A DNA stretch of 37,327 nt from Chloroflexaceae bacterium. Lineage in GTDB: Bacteria > Chloroflexota > Chloroflexia > Chloroflexales > Chloroflexaceae. This document shows positions 7,461-14,705 of this stretch, piece by piece. The DNA is taken from assembly GCA_028282325.1 (NCBI GenBank), contig JANQID010000040.1:1-37327 (forward strand), read 5' to 3'. Every line of letters starts with the position of its first letter. Position 1 is the stretch's first letter. A model generated the notes under the pieces. That model ran no database searches and was not told the DNA's origin. It saw only the letters and a list, made by a program, of their open reading frames with translations. Made by a program: the position numbers and the translations under genes.

Positions 7461-7928
7461 CTATCCGCCGATGGCGCTTATCAGCTCGGCGGCCTGTGAC
7501 GCATCGTAGCCGCCCTTGCCGCGCCAGAGAATATGTCCCGAGCGATCAACCAGCATTGGTACGATGGTCTCAGTGGTAGGAATTTGCAGCTCAGTCATTG
7601 TGCGCTGCAGGTCGGTGTACACGGTCAGCGTGCGCTCGCGTACGGCTTTGTTGGTGATGATGGCCGCCATTCTGCCATCGATAAACGGACGCGCCAGCGT
7701 GTATATCGAGGACAACATCGGCAATTCATAGGCGCGTACATCGGGACGGCGCTCCATCAGCGGCTCTAACCAGGACATCCACGAGTTGACGAGGCTTTGG
7801 TGCCAGCGTTGGAACGCAAAAATCGCCACAGTGTAATCGCCCGCGAAATCGTCGGGAACGACGATCTCGCTCCCCTCCAGGTTGCGTGCGTGCAAGCGCG
7901 GCAACGTGACGAAAACCGTTTGATTCAT
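7461..7928 (-). CDS. Thioredoxin-fold protein lacking CxxC, resembling ATP10-family redoxins
   Basis: A 155-residue soluble protein. The early beta strand 'YTVAIFAFQRWHQSLVNSW' (about 32-50) stands where a thioredoxin would carry CxxC, but no cysteine is present anywhere. The pattern 'FQRWHQ..VNSW', then 'AYELPML', a basic/hydrophobic stretch, 'VYTD', and 'PMLVDRSGHILWRGKGGYD' resembles the mitochondrial ATP10 assembly-factor family and bacterial proteins of similar type. ATP10 helps assemble the Fo part of ATP synthase; whether this protein does is unknown, though an atp operon lies 10 kb away. It has an AAAGG nine bases before the ATG. It appears monocistronic, converging on the jacalin gene. 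Confidence 0.6.
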   Translation of the reverse strand: MNQTVFVTLPRLHARNLEGSEIVVPDDFAGDYTVAIFAFQRWHQSLVNSWMSWLEPLMERRPDVRAYELPMLSSIYTLARPFIDGRMAAIITNKAVRERTLTVYTDLQRTMTELQIPTTETIVPMLVDRSGHILWRGKGGYDASQAAELISAIGG

Positions 7929-8066
7929 TGCAACAGACCTTTCACTCTATCAGTTAAGCGCCGGAGCGCAGAGAGTAGTGAACATTTTTCGTTCTGATGG
8001 TAGTATGCCGACGAGCGAAAAGAAAGTCAAGGCAATGCTGTGCATACATTGTGCAACGCGGTACGT

Positions 8067-8822
8067 TCACACCTCCAACACCTGGAATTCGCGCCCAATT
8101 TCGGCTTGGCCGCGAAACCCGCTGGCGCGCGTCTCTTCGAGCGCCTCGGCTTCGGGCATTGTCCAGTGCGGGCTGAAATGCACCAGCACCAGACGATCGG
8201 CGTTCGCGCGGGCCGCGACCTCTCCAGCTTGCCGCGGCGAGGTGTGGCCGACCAATGGTTCAGGGGTGGTCGCCTCGTGGATCAGGATTGCCGCCCCATG
8301 CGCAAGATCGCTCACCGCCGGGCATGGAGCAGTGTCGGCGGAGTAAACGAGCGCCCGTCCGCTAGCGGCGTTGGCAAATCGCAGCGCCAGGCATGGGCGC
8401 GAGTGGTCGGTCAGCGCCGTATACAGCGTCCAGTCGTTGTCGAGCGGCAGGATTGCGCCCGCTGTGAGCGGCTTCCAATCCGCCGACGCGGCGTAGCCTT
8501 CGAGGTTGAAGGCGACCAGGACGTTTTGCACCAGATTCAGGGTTGGTTCCAGCCCATAGATCGGCAATGGATCGCGGCGGCCTGCCAGATAGAGGCTGAA
8601 CAGCAACACGGGCAAGCCGTTGATATGATCGGCGTGCGAGTGGGTAAGCACAATCCCGCGCAATGTCTGCGGATCGATTCCTGCTCGTAACAGGCGCTGA
8701 TACGTGCTGCCGCCAGCGTCGATCAACAACGGCCCGCCCGGCCCATCCCATACCATATGTGTATTTTCACGGTCGATATCCGGAACGCCCGTTCCGACGC
8801 CAAGTAAAATCATTCGCGCCAT
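8067..8822 (-). CDS. RNase Z-like MBL-fold metallo-hydrolase
   Basis: A 251-residue metallo-beta-lactamase-fold enzyme. It carries the dinuclear zinc set of the RNase Z/arylsulfatase branch: HSHADH at 61-66, H140 in 'TDHS', D163 in 'YSADTAP', the GHTSPRQAGEVA motif (H193) and H215 in 'VHFSPHW'. The ELAC-type exosite arm is not evident, so a phosphodiesterase or arylsulfatase-like role is as likely as tRNA 3' processing. It is a soluble cytoplasmic protein. GGAG seven bases before the ATG overlaps the end of the response-regulator gene, whose stop lies only four bases upstream. It is thus the last gene of an operon with a NarL-type two-component system. Confidence 0.82.
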   Translation of the reverse strand: MARMILLGVGTGVPDIDRENTHMVWDGPGGPLLIDAGGSTYQRLLRAGIDPQTLRGIVLTHSHADHINGLPVLLFSLYLAGRRDPLPIYGLEPTLNLVQNVLVAFNLEGYAASADWKPLTAGAILPLDNDWTLYTALTDHSRPCLALRFANAASGRALVYSADTAPCPAVSDLAHGAAILIHEATTPEPLVGHTSPRQAGEVAARANADRLVLVHFSPHWTMPEAEALEETRASGFRGQAEIGREFQVLEV

Positions 8823-8826
8823 GGGT

Positions 8827-9474
8827 CTACTCCATCGGCACCAGGCGCTGGCGCAGAGCGTAAATTGCCGCCTGCGTACGATCGGCCAGGTGCAGCTTGC
8901 TGAGGATATTGCTCACGTGCGTCTTCACCGTCTTCTCGCTGATGACCAGCGTGTCGGCGATTTCCTTGTTACTCTGTCCGCGTGCTATCAGCCGTAGCAC
9001 ATCCATCTCGCGCTCGGTAAGCTGATCGATCGGCGCCTCGCTGGTTTTGGGCGTGCTGAACTCTTGCATCAGCTTGGCGGCGACCTCCGGATGCAACACG
9101 GCTTCGTTGCGCTGGGCGGCGCGAATGGCGTGAGCCAATTCCTCCGGCGAGACATCCTTGAGCAAGTATGAAATCGCGCCGGCTTTGATCGCCGGAAACA
9201 CCTTGTCATCGTCGGCGAAACTGGTGAGCACAATAATTCGCGTGCTAGGGCTGACCGCCTTGATGCGACGGGTCGCCTCGACGCCGTCGATCCCCGGCAT
9301 CACCAGATCCATAAGCACTACGTCGGGCAAAAGGTCATGGGCGAGTTGAACGCCCTCTTCACCGCTGCCGGCTTCGCCGATCACGTCAATATCGTCTTGC
9401 ATATCCAGAAAGTCGCGCAGGCCCTGCCGCACAACGCGATGGTCATCAATCAGAAGAACGCCGATGGTTTCCAT
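8827..9474 (-). CDS. NarL/FixJ-family response regulator
   Basis: I start at the ATG at 9474 (METIGVLLIDDH), which has AAGGAG seven bases upstream; the frame extends further to 9504 without support. The receiver domain (about 1-120) has the acidic pair in 'LIDDH', the phospho-acceptor aspartate in 'DVVLMDLVMPGIDG', 'VLTSFADD' and the lysine in 'YLLKDVSPEEL'. The C-terminal LuxR helix-turn-helix (about 150-210) has 'LTEREMDVLRLIARGQSNKEIA' and 'ISEKTVKTHVSNILSKL'. It is a DNA-binding transcription regulator, very likely phosphorylated by the HisKA_3 kinase encoded just upstream. The 95-base gap between the two genes contains an AGGAGC...GCTCCT hairpin at 9507-9528. Confidence 0.92.
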   Translation of the reverse strand: METIGVLLIDDHRVVRQGLRDFLDMQDDIDVIGEAGSGEEGVQLAHDLLPDVVLMDLVMPGIDGVEATRRIKAVSPSTRIIVLTSFADDDKVFPAIKAGAISYLLKDVSPEELAHAIRAAQRNEAVLHPEVAAKLMQEFSTPKTSEAPIDQLTEREMDVLRLIARGQSNKEIADTLVISEKTVKTHVSNILSKLHLADRTQAAIYALRQRLVPME

Positions 9475-9506
9475 ACGCCTGCTCCTTATAACGGTTAGAT
9501 ACATTC

Positions 9507-9528
9507 AGGAGCGCGGGAGCAAGCTCCT
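9507..9528. repeat. Short hairpin between kinase and regulator genes
   Basis: AGGAGC (9507-9512) and GCTCCT (9523-9528) flank a ten-base loop containing a second GGAGC. It lies in the intercistronic gap about 30 bases upstream of the regulator start, where it could modulate expression or simply be a dispersed REP-type element. Confidence 0.4.
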
Positions 9529-9569
9529 ATGTCGCCCCGCCCCTCCGACGGCGCAACTGCCGCGCTCCG

Positions 9570-11831
9570 CTAGTCGCGGTCGCCGGGCGAGCGCGGAATA
9601 GTTACCGTCACCTCTGCGCCGCCGCCGATGGTCGAGCGGATATGCATCGTACCACCGATTTCGGCGGCCCGTTCGCGCATGCTAATCAATCCGAGATGTC
9701 GTCCGTTGCCGTCCGGCGGTGCGTGCGGATCAAAGCCCTGCCCGTCGTCAACGACGCTGACGCGCACGCATTCAGAACTGAACTCCAGCGCCACGCGGAC
9801 AACGGTCGCCCTGGCATGCTTGACGACATTGTTGAGCGCCTCCTGGGCGATGCGATAGAGTGGCTGCTCGATGCCGCGGGCGTAACGTTCGTCGCCAACA
9901 ACGCTCAACTCGATGCGCAAACCCTCGCGGCGGCTCAAGCTGCTGGTGTGCTGTTGCAATGCCGCCGTCAACCCCTGATCGGCGAGCGCCGGCGGGCGTA
10001 ATTGAGAGATCAAAGCGCGCATCTCGGCCAGCGCGGTTGTGGCGGTTTCTTGCAACCGTTCGAGTGTGGCATTCAGGCGTTGCGGGGATTTGGCCGCCTG
10101 GGTGCGAGCGGCCTGGGCAGTCAAGACAATACTGAACAACTGTTGGGTCACGCTATCGTGCAATTCGCGCGCCAAACGATTGCGCTCTTCTAATGCGGCG
10201 GCTTCCTGAGCGCGTTTGTACAGGCGGGCGTTGGAAATAGCGCCCGCCAGCATATCCGCAGCTATCTTGAGCGCCGCCACATCCTCGCCGGTAAACGCTC
10301 CGGTTTGCGCCGACTCAAGGTTGAGTACGCCCAGGACATTGCCGCTCGAAACAATCGGCACACAGAGTTCAGAGCGCGTATCGGTATGATCACTTCGCGG
10401 CAAATACTCGGTGTCGAGTTGCACATCATTGACTTGTTGCACATCCGCGGTGCGCACAGCCCGCCCCAGCAAACCGGCGCTGATCGATTGACGATAACCG
10501 ATGGTGATGGCGTCTGACCGATAGCCGTCGATCGCAGCCAACTCCAACTCGCTGCTCTCATCTTTTACCAGAAATAGCTCGACGTGGCTATAGCCGAACC
10601 CGCGTCGGATGTGGCGCGTCGCGTCGTTCAGAATCGTGCTCAGGTCAAGGGTAGACGTGACAAAACGAGCCAGCGTATTCAGAACGGTCAACTGCTCGGC
10701 CCGCCGCTGAATCTGGGCGGTGAGGCGTTGCGATTCGTGATACAGCCGTGCGCTGGTGATCGGCCCGCCGACCTGCGCTGCAATAGCCTCCAGCAGATCG
10801 ATATCGTCGTAGGAAAGCGCTTGCGGCTGCGGGTTGCCGACATTCAGCATTCCGATCACCTGCCCGCCGCTCCGGAGCGGGGCGATGATGCACGACCGGT
10901 AGACGAGATCGGGCGGCGTTTCATCATCGTGCAGCGCAAGTTGCAGGCGCTGATTATGCTCCGCGATGATGTCGTTGATGATGTCGTTGGAGAAATAGGT
11001 CTGTCCGCTCTGTTGCACCCAATCGATAACTCGTCGGCACAGGATGCTCCAGACGTCGCATATTGCGGCATTTTCAGGATCGACCGCGGCGACCAGCGTC
11101 GGCTCGCCGTCGTCGTTCAATAGCATAATGGCGCCATTTTGGAACGCCACATCCAAACGCTCCACTGTGCGTTCCAGAATGGTGTCGAGTTCGAGGGTGG
11201 CGCTGACATCGCGCCCTAGATCGACCAGCAGCTGCTCCTTCGCCAGCAGGCGCGCGCTGCGATCGGCAAGGCGCGCGTTCTCCAGCGCCAGCGCCGCCTG
11301 GCGCGCAATGGCTTCAAGCACTCGGATGCTGGCGAGGATTAATCGGTTTGAGTGCGGCGGAGTCGCAGTGTAGATGATGCCGATGAGGCGCTCGCCGCGC
11401 CCGCGCAACGGCGTCAGAAGCCAGTCGGTTGCGGTGATCGCCGCATCATCGGCGCCTACATCTGAGGGCTCGCATGCCACGCCCTGATCGGCGGGCAGCA
11501 GAAACGAATCGCTGATCCGCGCATGCGGTTGGAGCAGCGATTGATAGAATGACGGTACGACGGCGGTTGCCCGGATCTTCGCTTGACGATCCGCCGGAAC
11601 GCCGGCGAACGCCACCGCTTCCAACTCGTCGGTGTCGGGGTTGCGCAAGCGCACATGCACCGCCGCCCCTTGCAGCATATGGTGTATCGTTTCGGTGGCT
11701 TCATGCAGCAGGCTGGACGGAGTAATGTCGGCGCGAATCTGAGTGCCGAGCGCGAGCAGATCACCGATCGGCAAGCTGCGCTCAAGTTCAGGAGCATGAA
11801 ATGCCGGTTGATTGGACTCATCAGCGGTCAT
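9570..11831 (-). CDS. Triple-GAF sensor histidine kinase (NarX-type HisKA_3)
   Basis: A 753-residue cytoplasmic kinase with no membrane helix. There are three GAF-like sensor domains (about 25-190, 205-365 and 380-540), each starting with a helix of the type 'LL..AT..I' or 'LDTIL..TVERL'. A HisKA_3 dimerisation/phospho-acceptor helix follows, with 'EERNRLARELHDSVTQQLF' and H558. The HATPase_c domain (about 650-747) has N667 in 'ALNNVVKHA', DDGQGF (695-700) and 'GRHLGLISMRERA'. It should phosphorylate the NarL-type regulator encoded next. GAF domains bind small ligands or redox cofactors; the ligand is unknown. The ribosome-binding site is weak (GAG ATAGTGT ATG). It is the first gene of the kinase-regulator-hydrolase operon. 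Confidence 0.92.
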   Translation of the reverse strand: MTADESNQPAFHAPELERSLPIGDLLALGTQIRADITPSSLLHEATETIHHMLQGAAVHVRLRNPDTDELEAVAFAGVPADRQAKIRATAVVPSFYQSLLQPHARISDSFLLPADQGVACEPSDVGADDAAITATDWLLTPLRGRGERLIGIIYTATPPHSNRLILASIRVLEAIARQAALALENARLADRSARLLAKEQLLVDLGRDVSATLELDTILERTVERLDVAFQNGAIMLLNDDGEPTLVAAVDPENAAICDVWSILCRRVIDWVQQSGQTYFSNDIINDIIAEHNQRLQLALHDDETPPDLVYRSCIIAPLRSGGQVIGMLNVGNPQPQALSYDDIDLLEAIAAQVGGPITSARLYHESQRLTAQIQRRAEQLTVLNTLARFVTSTLDLSTILNDATRHIRRGFGYSHVELFLVKDESSELELAAIDGYRSDAITIGYRQSISAGLLGRAVRTADVQQVNDVQLDTEYLPRSDHTDTRSELCVPIVSSGNVLGVLNLESAQTGAFTGEDVAALKIAADMLAGAISNARLYKRAQEAAALEERNRLARELHDSVTQQLFSIVLTAQAARTQAAKSPQRLNATLERLQETATTALAEMRALISQLRPPALADQGLTAALQQHTSSLSRREGLRIELSVVGDERYARGIEQPLYRIAQEALNNVVKHARATVVRVALEFSSECVRVSVVDDGQGFDPHAPPDGNGRHLGLISMRERAAEIGGTMHIRSTIGGGAEVTVTIPRSPGDRD

Positions 11832-11921
11832 ACACTATCTCGATCACTATGGAACGGATGAGATGCAAGGTGTATGGCTTGGATTAGCGCTATTGTACAA
11901 CGGAATAGCGCTCGATATGCG

Positions 11922-12686
11922 CTACGCGACGCCGCCGCTTTTCATTTGCGCCAGAATAACGGCGAAATTCCCGCCGCGCACGATCTGGATCACGCCGAAC
12001 AACGCGGCTTGCTCGACATTAATTGCCCGTTGTTTGAGCAATTCAAGCACGGCCCAGAATGTGACAATCACTTCCTGGCGACCGGTCATTCCTGACACAA
12101 TGTCTTCGAAGCTAATCCATTCGCGGATTTCCAGGCGTTCGCCGATGCGACTGATCGCGTCGGCAACCGTAAAACATGGGGCAAGCGGCAGCGAGTTCGC
12201 TTCCTCCAGAGGCAACGATAATTGAATCCGCCGTTGAACAGCAGCCGCTAACTCGGCCAGCGTGTGATCAAGCCGGTCGGCGCGATGACCGTTGGGAATC
12301 GGCGGCGGCGCCATGCGCAGAAACGTGCGTCGTCCTTGAGCTTGCCACGCGCGCAAGATCGTCGCCGCTTGCTTATAGCGCTGGTACTCGCGTAACTGGC
12401 GCGCCAGCGTCTCGGCATCATCATCGGCGTTGGCTTCGTCGTCGGCCGCCGCCGGAGTTGGACGCGGGAGCAAAGCGCGTGATTTAATAAGCAGGAGACG
12501 CGAGGCAAGCGCCAGAAAGTCCGCCATCGAACGCGGATCGGGGAATTCACGCGTGCGCACATAGGCAAGATACTGGTCGGCGACTTGCGCCAGCGCGATC
12601 GCGGTGATGTCAAGCTCGGCGCGCTCGACAAGCTGGAGTAGCAGATCAAGCGGACCTTCAAAAGCTGGCAACGTTACCGTATGCAT
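11922..12686 (-). CDS. scpA: Segregation and condensation protein A
   Basis: I start at the ATG at 12686, with GGGAG seven bases upstream; this removes an 18-residue extension not seen in the family. The 254-residue kleisin begins with the ScpA signature 'FEGPLDLLLQLVERAELDITAIALAQVADQYL', shown here only by its key parts: FEGPLDLLL (about 9-17) and DI..I.LA..ADQY. It continues with 'ASRLLLIKSRALLP', an acidic linker (about 85-100) and a winged-helix C-terminus. It bridges the SMC heads in the bacterial condensin that compacts and segregates DNA. scpB, the usual partner, is not in the window. The gene follows the HD-domain gene by 63 bases and probably shares its promoter. Confidence 0.92.
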   Translation of the reverse strand: MHTVTLPAFEGPLDLLLQLVERAELDITAIALAQVADQYLAYVRTREFPDPRSMADFLALASRLLLIKSRALLPRPTPAAADDEANADDDAETLARQLREYQRYKQAATILRAWQAQGRRTFLRMAPPPIPNGHRADRLDHTLAELAAAVQRRIQLSLPLEEANSLPLAPCFTVADAISRIGERLEIREWISFEDIVSGMTGRQEVIVTFWAVLELLKQRAINVEQAALFGVIQIVRGGNFAVILAQMKSGGVA

Positions 12687-12749
12687 TGATACGCTCCCGC
12701 GATCATTGTCAGCCTCGGTTCGAGCGTCACAACGCGGCATTCGCAGCGG

Positions 12750-13286
12750 TCAATTTTGATCGTCGGCCCACTGAAGCAACAATACATTGGCATACACATC
12801 ATGATCCGCGCTGAAGCGCAAGATTTTGACGAGCTCGGTCGGACTCCCGGCAGCCGCAGCCATCCGCGCTCCGCGCTGCTCGTGCTCGGCATAGACTCGG
12901 AGCGGGCGCAGCCAGGGCCAATCATTCGTTGCCGCGAGACGGAAGAGAGACGGCGCGCGCCTGAGCAATGTCGCCAACACATACCATCCCAACGCCGTCG
13001 GGCGCCCATCATCATCAACTTTTCCGCAATCATGGATCAACGCTGCACGGAGCAAAATAGCGTCGTTATACCCGGCTTGCTGCAATGTATGGAAAACATC
13101 AAGGCAATGGCGCTGGTCATAGCGCGACATCGCCTCGAACAACGCTTGTTCGCCGGGGGCGAGCAACCGGTACGCAGAAGCGCGCTCGGATGCGCTTACC
13201 TGCGCATTTACAGCTGCACGAAACTGCTGAACTCGATAGCGGAGTCGGCGCATCGCTCGCTGCGCTATCGAAAAAATATGCTGCAT
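12750..13286 (-). CDS. HD-domain protein of the HDIG type, function unknown
   Basis: I prefer the ATG at 13286 (MQHIFSIAQRA), giving 178 residues; the frame continues upstream to 13394 but the predicted promoter at 13353-13358 excludes the longest start. HD-type metal ligands are visible: H60 in 'YDQRH', H85-D86 in 'LIHDCGKVD', H135 in 'AEHEQRGA' and an aspartate near the C-terminus (175/176). The phrase 'LLRAALIHDCGK' is typical of small HD phosphohydrolases related to the HDIG group. The substrate is unknown. It lies directly upstream of scpA on the same strand. No good ribosome-binding site is visible for any start. Confidence 0.65.
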   Translation of the reverse strand: MQHIFSIAQRAMRRLRYRVQQFRAAVNAQVSASERASAYRLLAPGEQALFEAMSRYDQRHCLDVFHTLQQAGYNDAILLRAALIHDCGKVDDDGRPTALGWYVLATLLRRAPSLFRLAATNDWPWLRPLRVYAEHEQRGARMAAAAGSPTELVKILRFSADHDVYANVLLLQWADDQN

Positions 13287-13352
13287 AGGTGCATAAGGTT
13301 GCCACATCAGGCATTGACAGAGAATGCATCGAATATTTCGTCTTTCATAGAT

Positions 13353-13361
13353 ATTATACCA
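13353..13361 (-). promoter_or_regulatory. Extended -10 promoter for the HD/scpA operon
   Basis: On the minus strand the sequence reads TGG-TATAAT (13361 to 13353), a perfect -10 with an extended TG. The -35 region is poor. Initiation would fall near 13346, about 60 nt before the proposed start of the HD gene. It is divergent from the promoter candidate at 13428-13436. Confidence 0.55.
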
Positions 13362-13427
13362 GTTTCGTTTGATGACAAATCTATTATTTGCCATCTGCTA
13401 TTATGCATAACTAAAGGATATGTGGTA

Positions 13428-13436
13428 TGCTATAGT
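13428..13436 (+). promoter_or_regulatory. Possible extended -10 promoter for the 13473 gene
   Basis: TGC-TATAGT at 13428-13436 resembles an extended -10, and the start site would be about 30 nt before the ATG at 13473. No -35 match is present, so this is tentative. Together with the minus-strand TATAAT it marks an AT-rich divergent promoter region. Confidence 0.35.
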
Positions 13437-13472
13437 TCCTTAAAACTGCGAATATGAAAGGCGCCACGCGAT

Positions 13473-14624
13473 ATGTCGCTTTATATACCCGAAGGCACGC
13501 CGCCACTTATATCTAGTTCAGTGGCGCGTGTTGAACGTCGATTGCCCCAGGCCGGTAATGTGCGCGCGCGTACGGGCGGACAAGTGGAGCCGGACGATGT
13601 CGTCGCCGAAGGCGTTATACTCCCGCCGCCCCGAGTTATCAATGTTGCGCGCGCATTGAGCATACTGCCGTCTCAGGTCGAGCGCGCAATGCGCCTTGAG
13701 ACAAAGAATAAAGTTGCCGAGGGTCAGGTTCTCGCTCAGACGGGACGTATTGGCGGGCGGACGTGCATTGCTCCGGTTGGAGGGATCATTGCACGTATCG
13801 ATACAGGGACCGGTTACGTTACCATTTTACCCGACGGCATAGAAGAGAAGCTGCCAGCCGCAATTCGCGGCGTTGTTATGGAAACGATCCCAAATCACGG
13901 GGTCATTCTCGAAACAACGGCTACTCAGATCTACGGCGCTTTCGGCATTGGCAACGATCAACACGGGGTCTTGCGCCTGCTTGTCACCGACCCGTCAGAA
14001 GTCGTGACCGCCGATCTTATTGATGCGCGCAGCTCGTTTGCCATCTTGATCGGCGGCGCGGGGATAACGGCGGCAGCGCTTCGACGCGCGGTGCAAGAAA
14101 ATGTCCGCGGCATCGTGGTCGGCGGCATTGACGAGCGCGAGTTGCGTACGTTTCTCGGATGGCGCGATCACGCGCACTGGGCAGTTGGAACAGGCAACTG
14201 GCGCTTTCCGAACACACGGCGTATCAAGGCGCCCGCGTCCAGTTTGACGATCCTCGTAACCGAAGGTTTTGGACAGCGGCCAATGTCCCTCCCTATTTTT
14301 GATCTCCTCAGCGCCCAGGATCGTCAGGAATCTTTTATCGAGGGAACGAGCCGATTGCGTTATCCGCTTCAGCGACCGCGCGTTATCATACCGCTTACAC
14401 GCGGGCACAGCGCTCAGATTGAACCATCGCGACCGCAACTGCGCGCGGGTTCCACCGTGCGATTGCTTGATTCAGAGAATCTGGGCCGAATTGGAAAAAT
14501 TCGGGCGACGTCCTCATTGCCTCGCGCCGTGCAATCGGGTATCCGTGTAGCGGCGGTCGAAGTGACCGTGGACGACAAACCGCCATTCTGGACTCCGCGC
14601 ACATCTGTTGAAGCGCTCGATTGA
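13473..14624 (+). CDS. Unrecognised protein with sandwich-type repeats and a C-terminal KOW-like domain
   Basis: A 383-residue soluble protein that I do not recognise. The N-terminal third has two segments in the style of lipoyl/barrel-sandwich domains: 'ARTGGQVEPDDVVAEG' (about 32-47) and 'KVAEGQVLAQTG' followed by 'CIAPVGGIIARIDTGTGYVTI' (about 80-118). There is no biotin/lipoyl lysine motif. A middle alpha/beta part (about 150-265) has Rossmann-like 'FAILIGGAGIT' and 'VRGIVVGGIDERELR'. The C-terminus (about 320-365) resembles a KOW/SH3-like barrel: 'LRAGSTVRLLDSENLGRIGKIR'. It is not membrane-bound. It starts a same-strand trio with a receiver-kinase and a receiver-roadblock protein, 81 bases before the kinase, so a role in that signalling unit is plausible but unproven. 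Confidence 0.7.
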   Translation: MSLYIPEGTPPLISSSVARVERRLPQAGNVRARTGGQVEPDDVVAEGVILPPPRVINVARALSILPSQVERAMRLETKNKVAEGQVLAQTGRIGGRTCIAPVGGIIARIDTGTGYVTILPDGIEEKLPAAIRGVVMETIPNHGVILETTATQIYGAFGIGNDQHGVLRLLVTDPSEVVTADLIDARSSFAILIGGAGITAAALRRAVQENVRGIVVGGIDERELRTFLGWRDHAHWAVGTGNWRFPNTRRIKAPASSLTILVTEGFGQRPMSLPIFDLLSAQDRQESFIEGTSRLRYPLQRPRVIIPLTRGHSAQIEPSRPQLRAGSTVRLLDSENLGRIGKIRATSSLPRAVQSGIRVAAVEVTVDDKPPFWTPRTSVEALD

Positions 14625-14705
14625 ATGATCAATTGATCGATACGAGCACGAATACTGGCACCAGCCGAATTAACCGAATCAGACGCACAGCACGACCTAC
14701 CCGGC

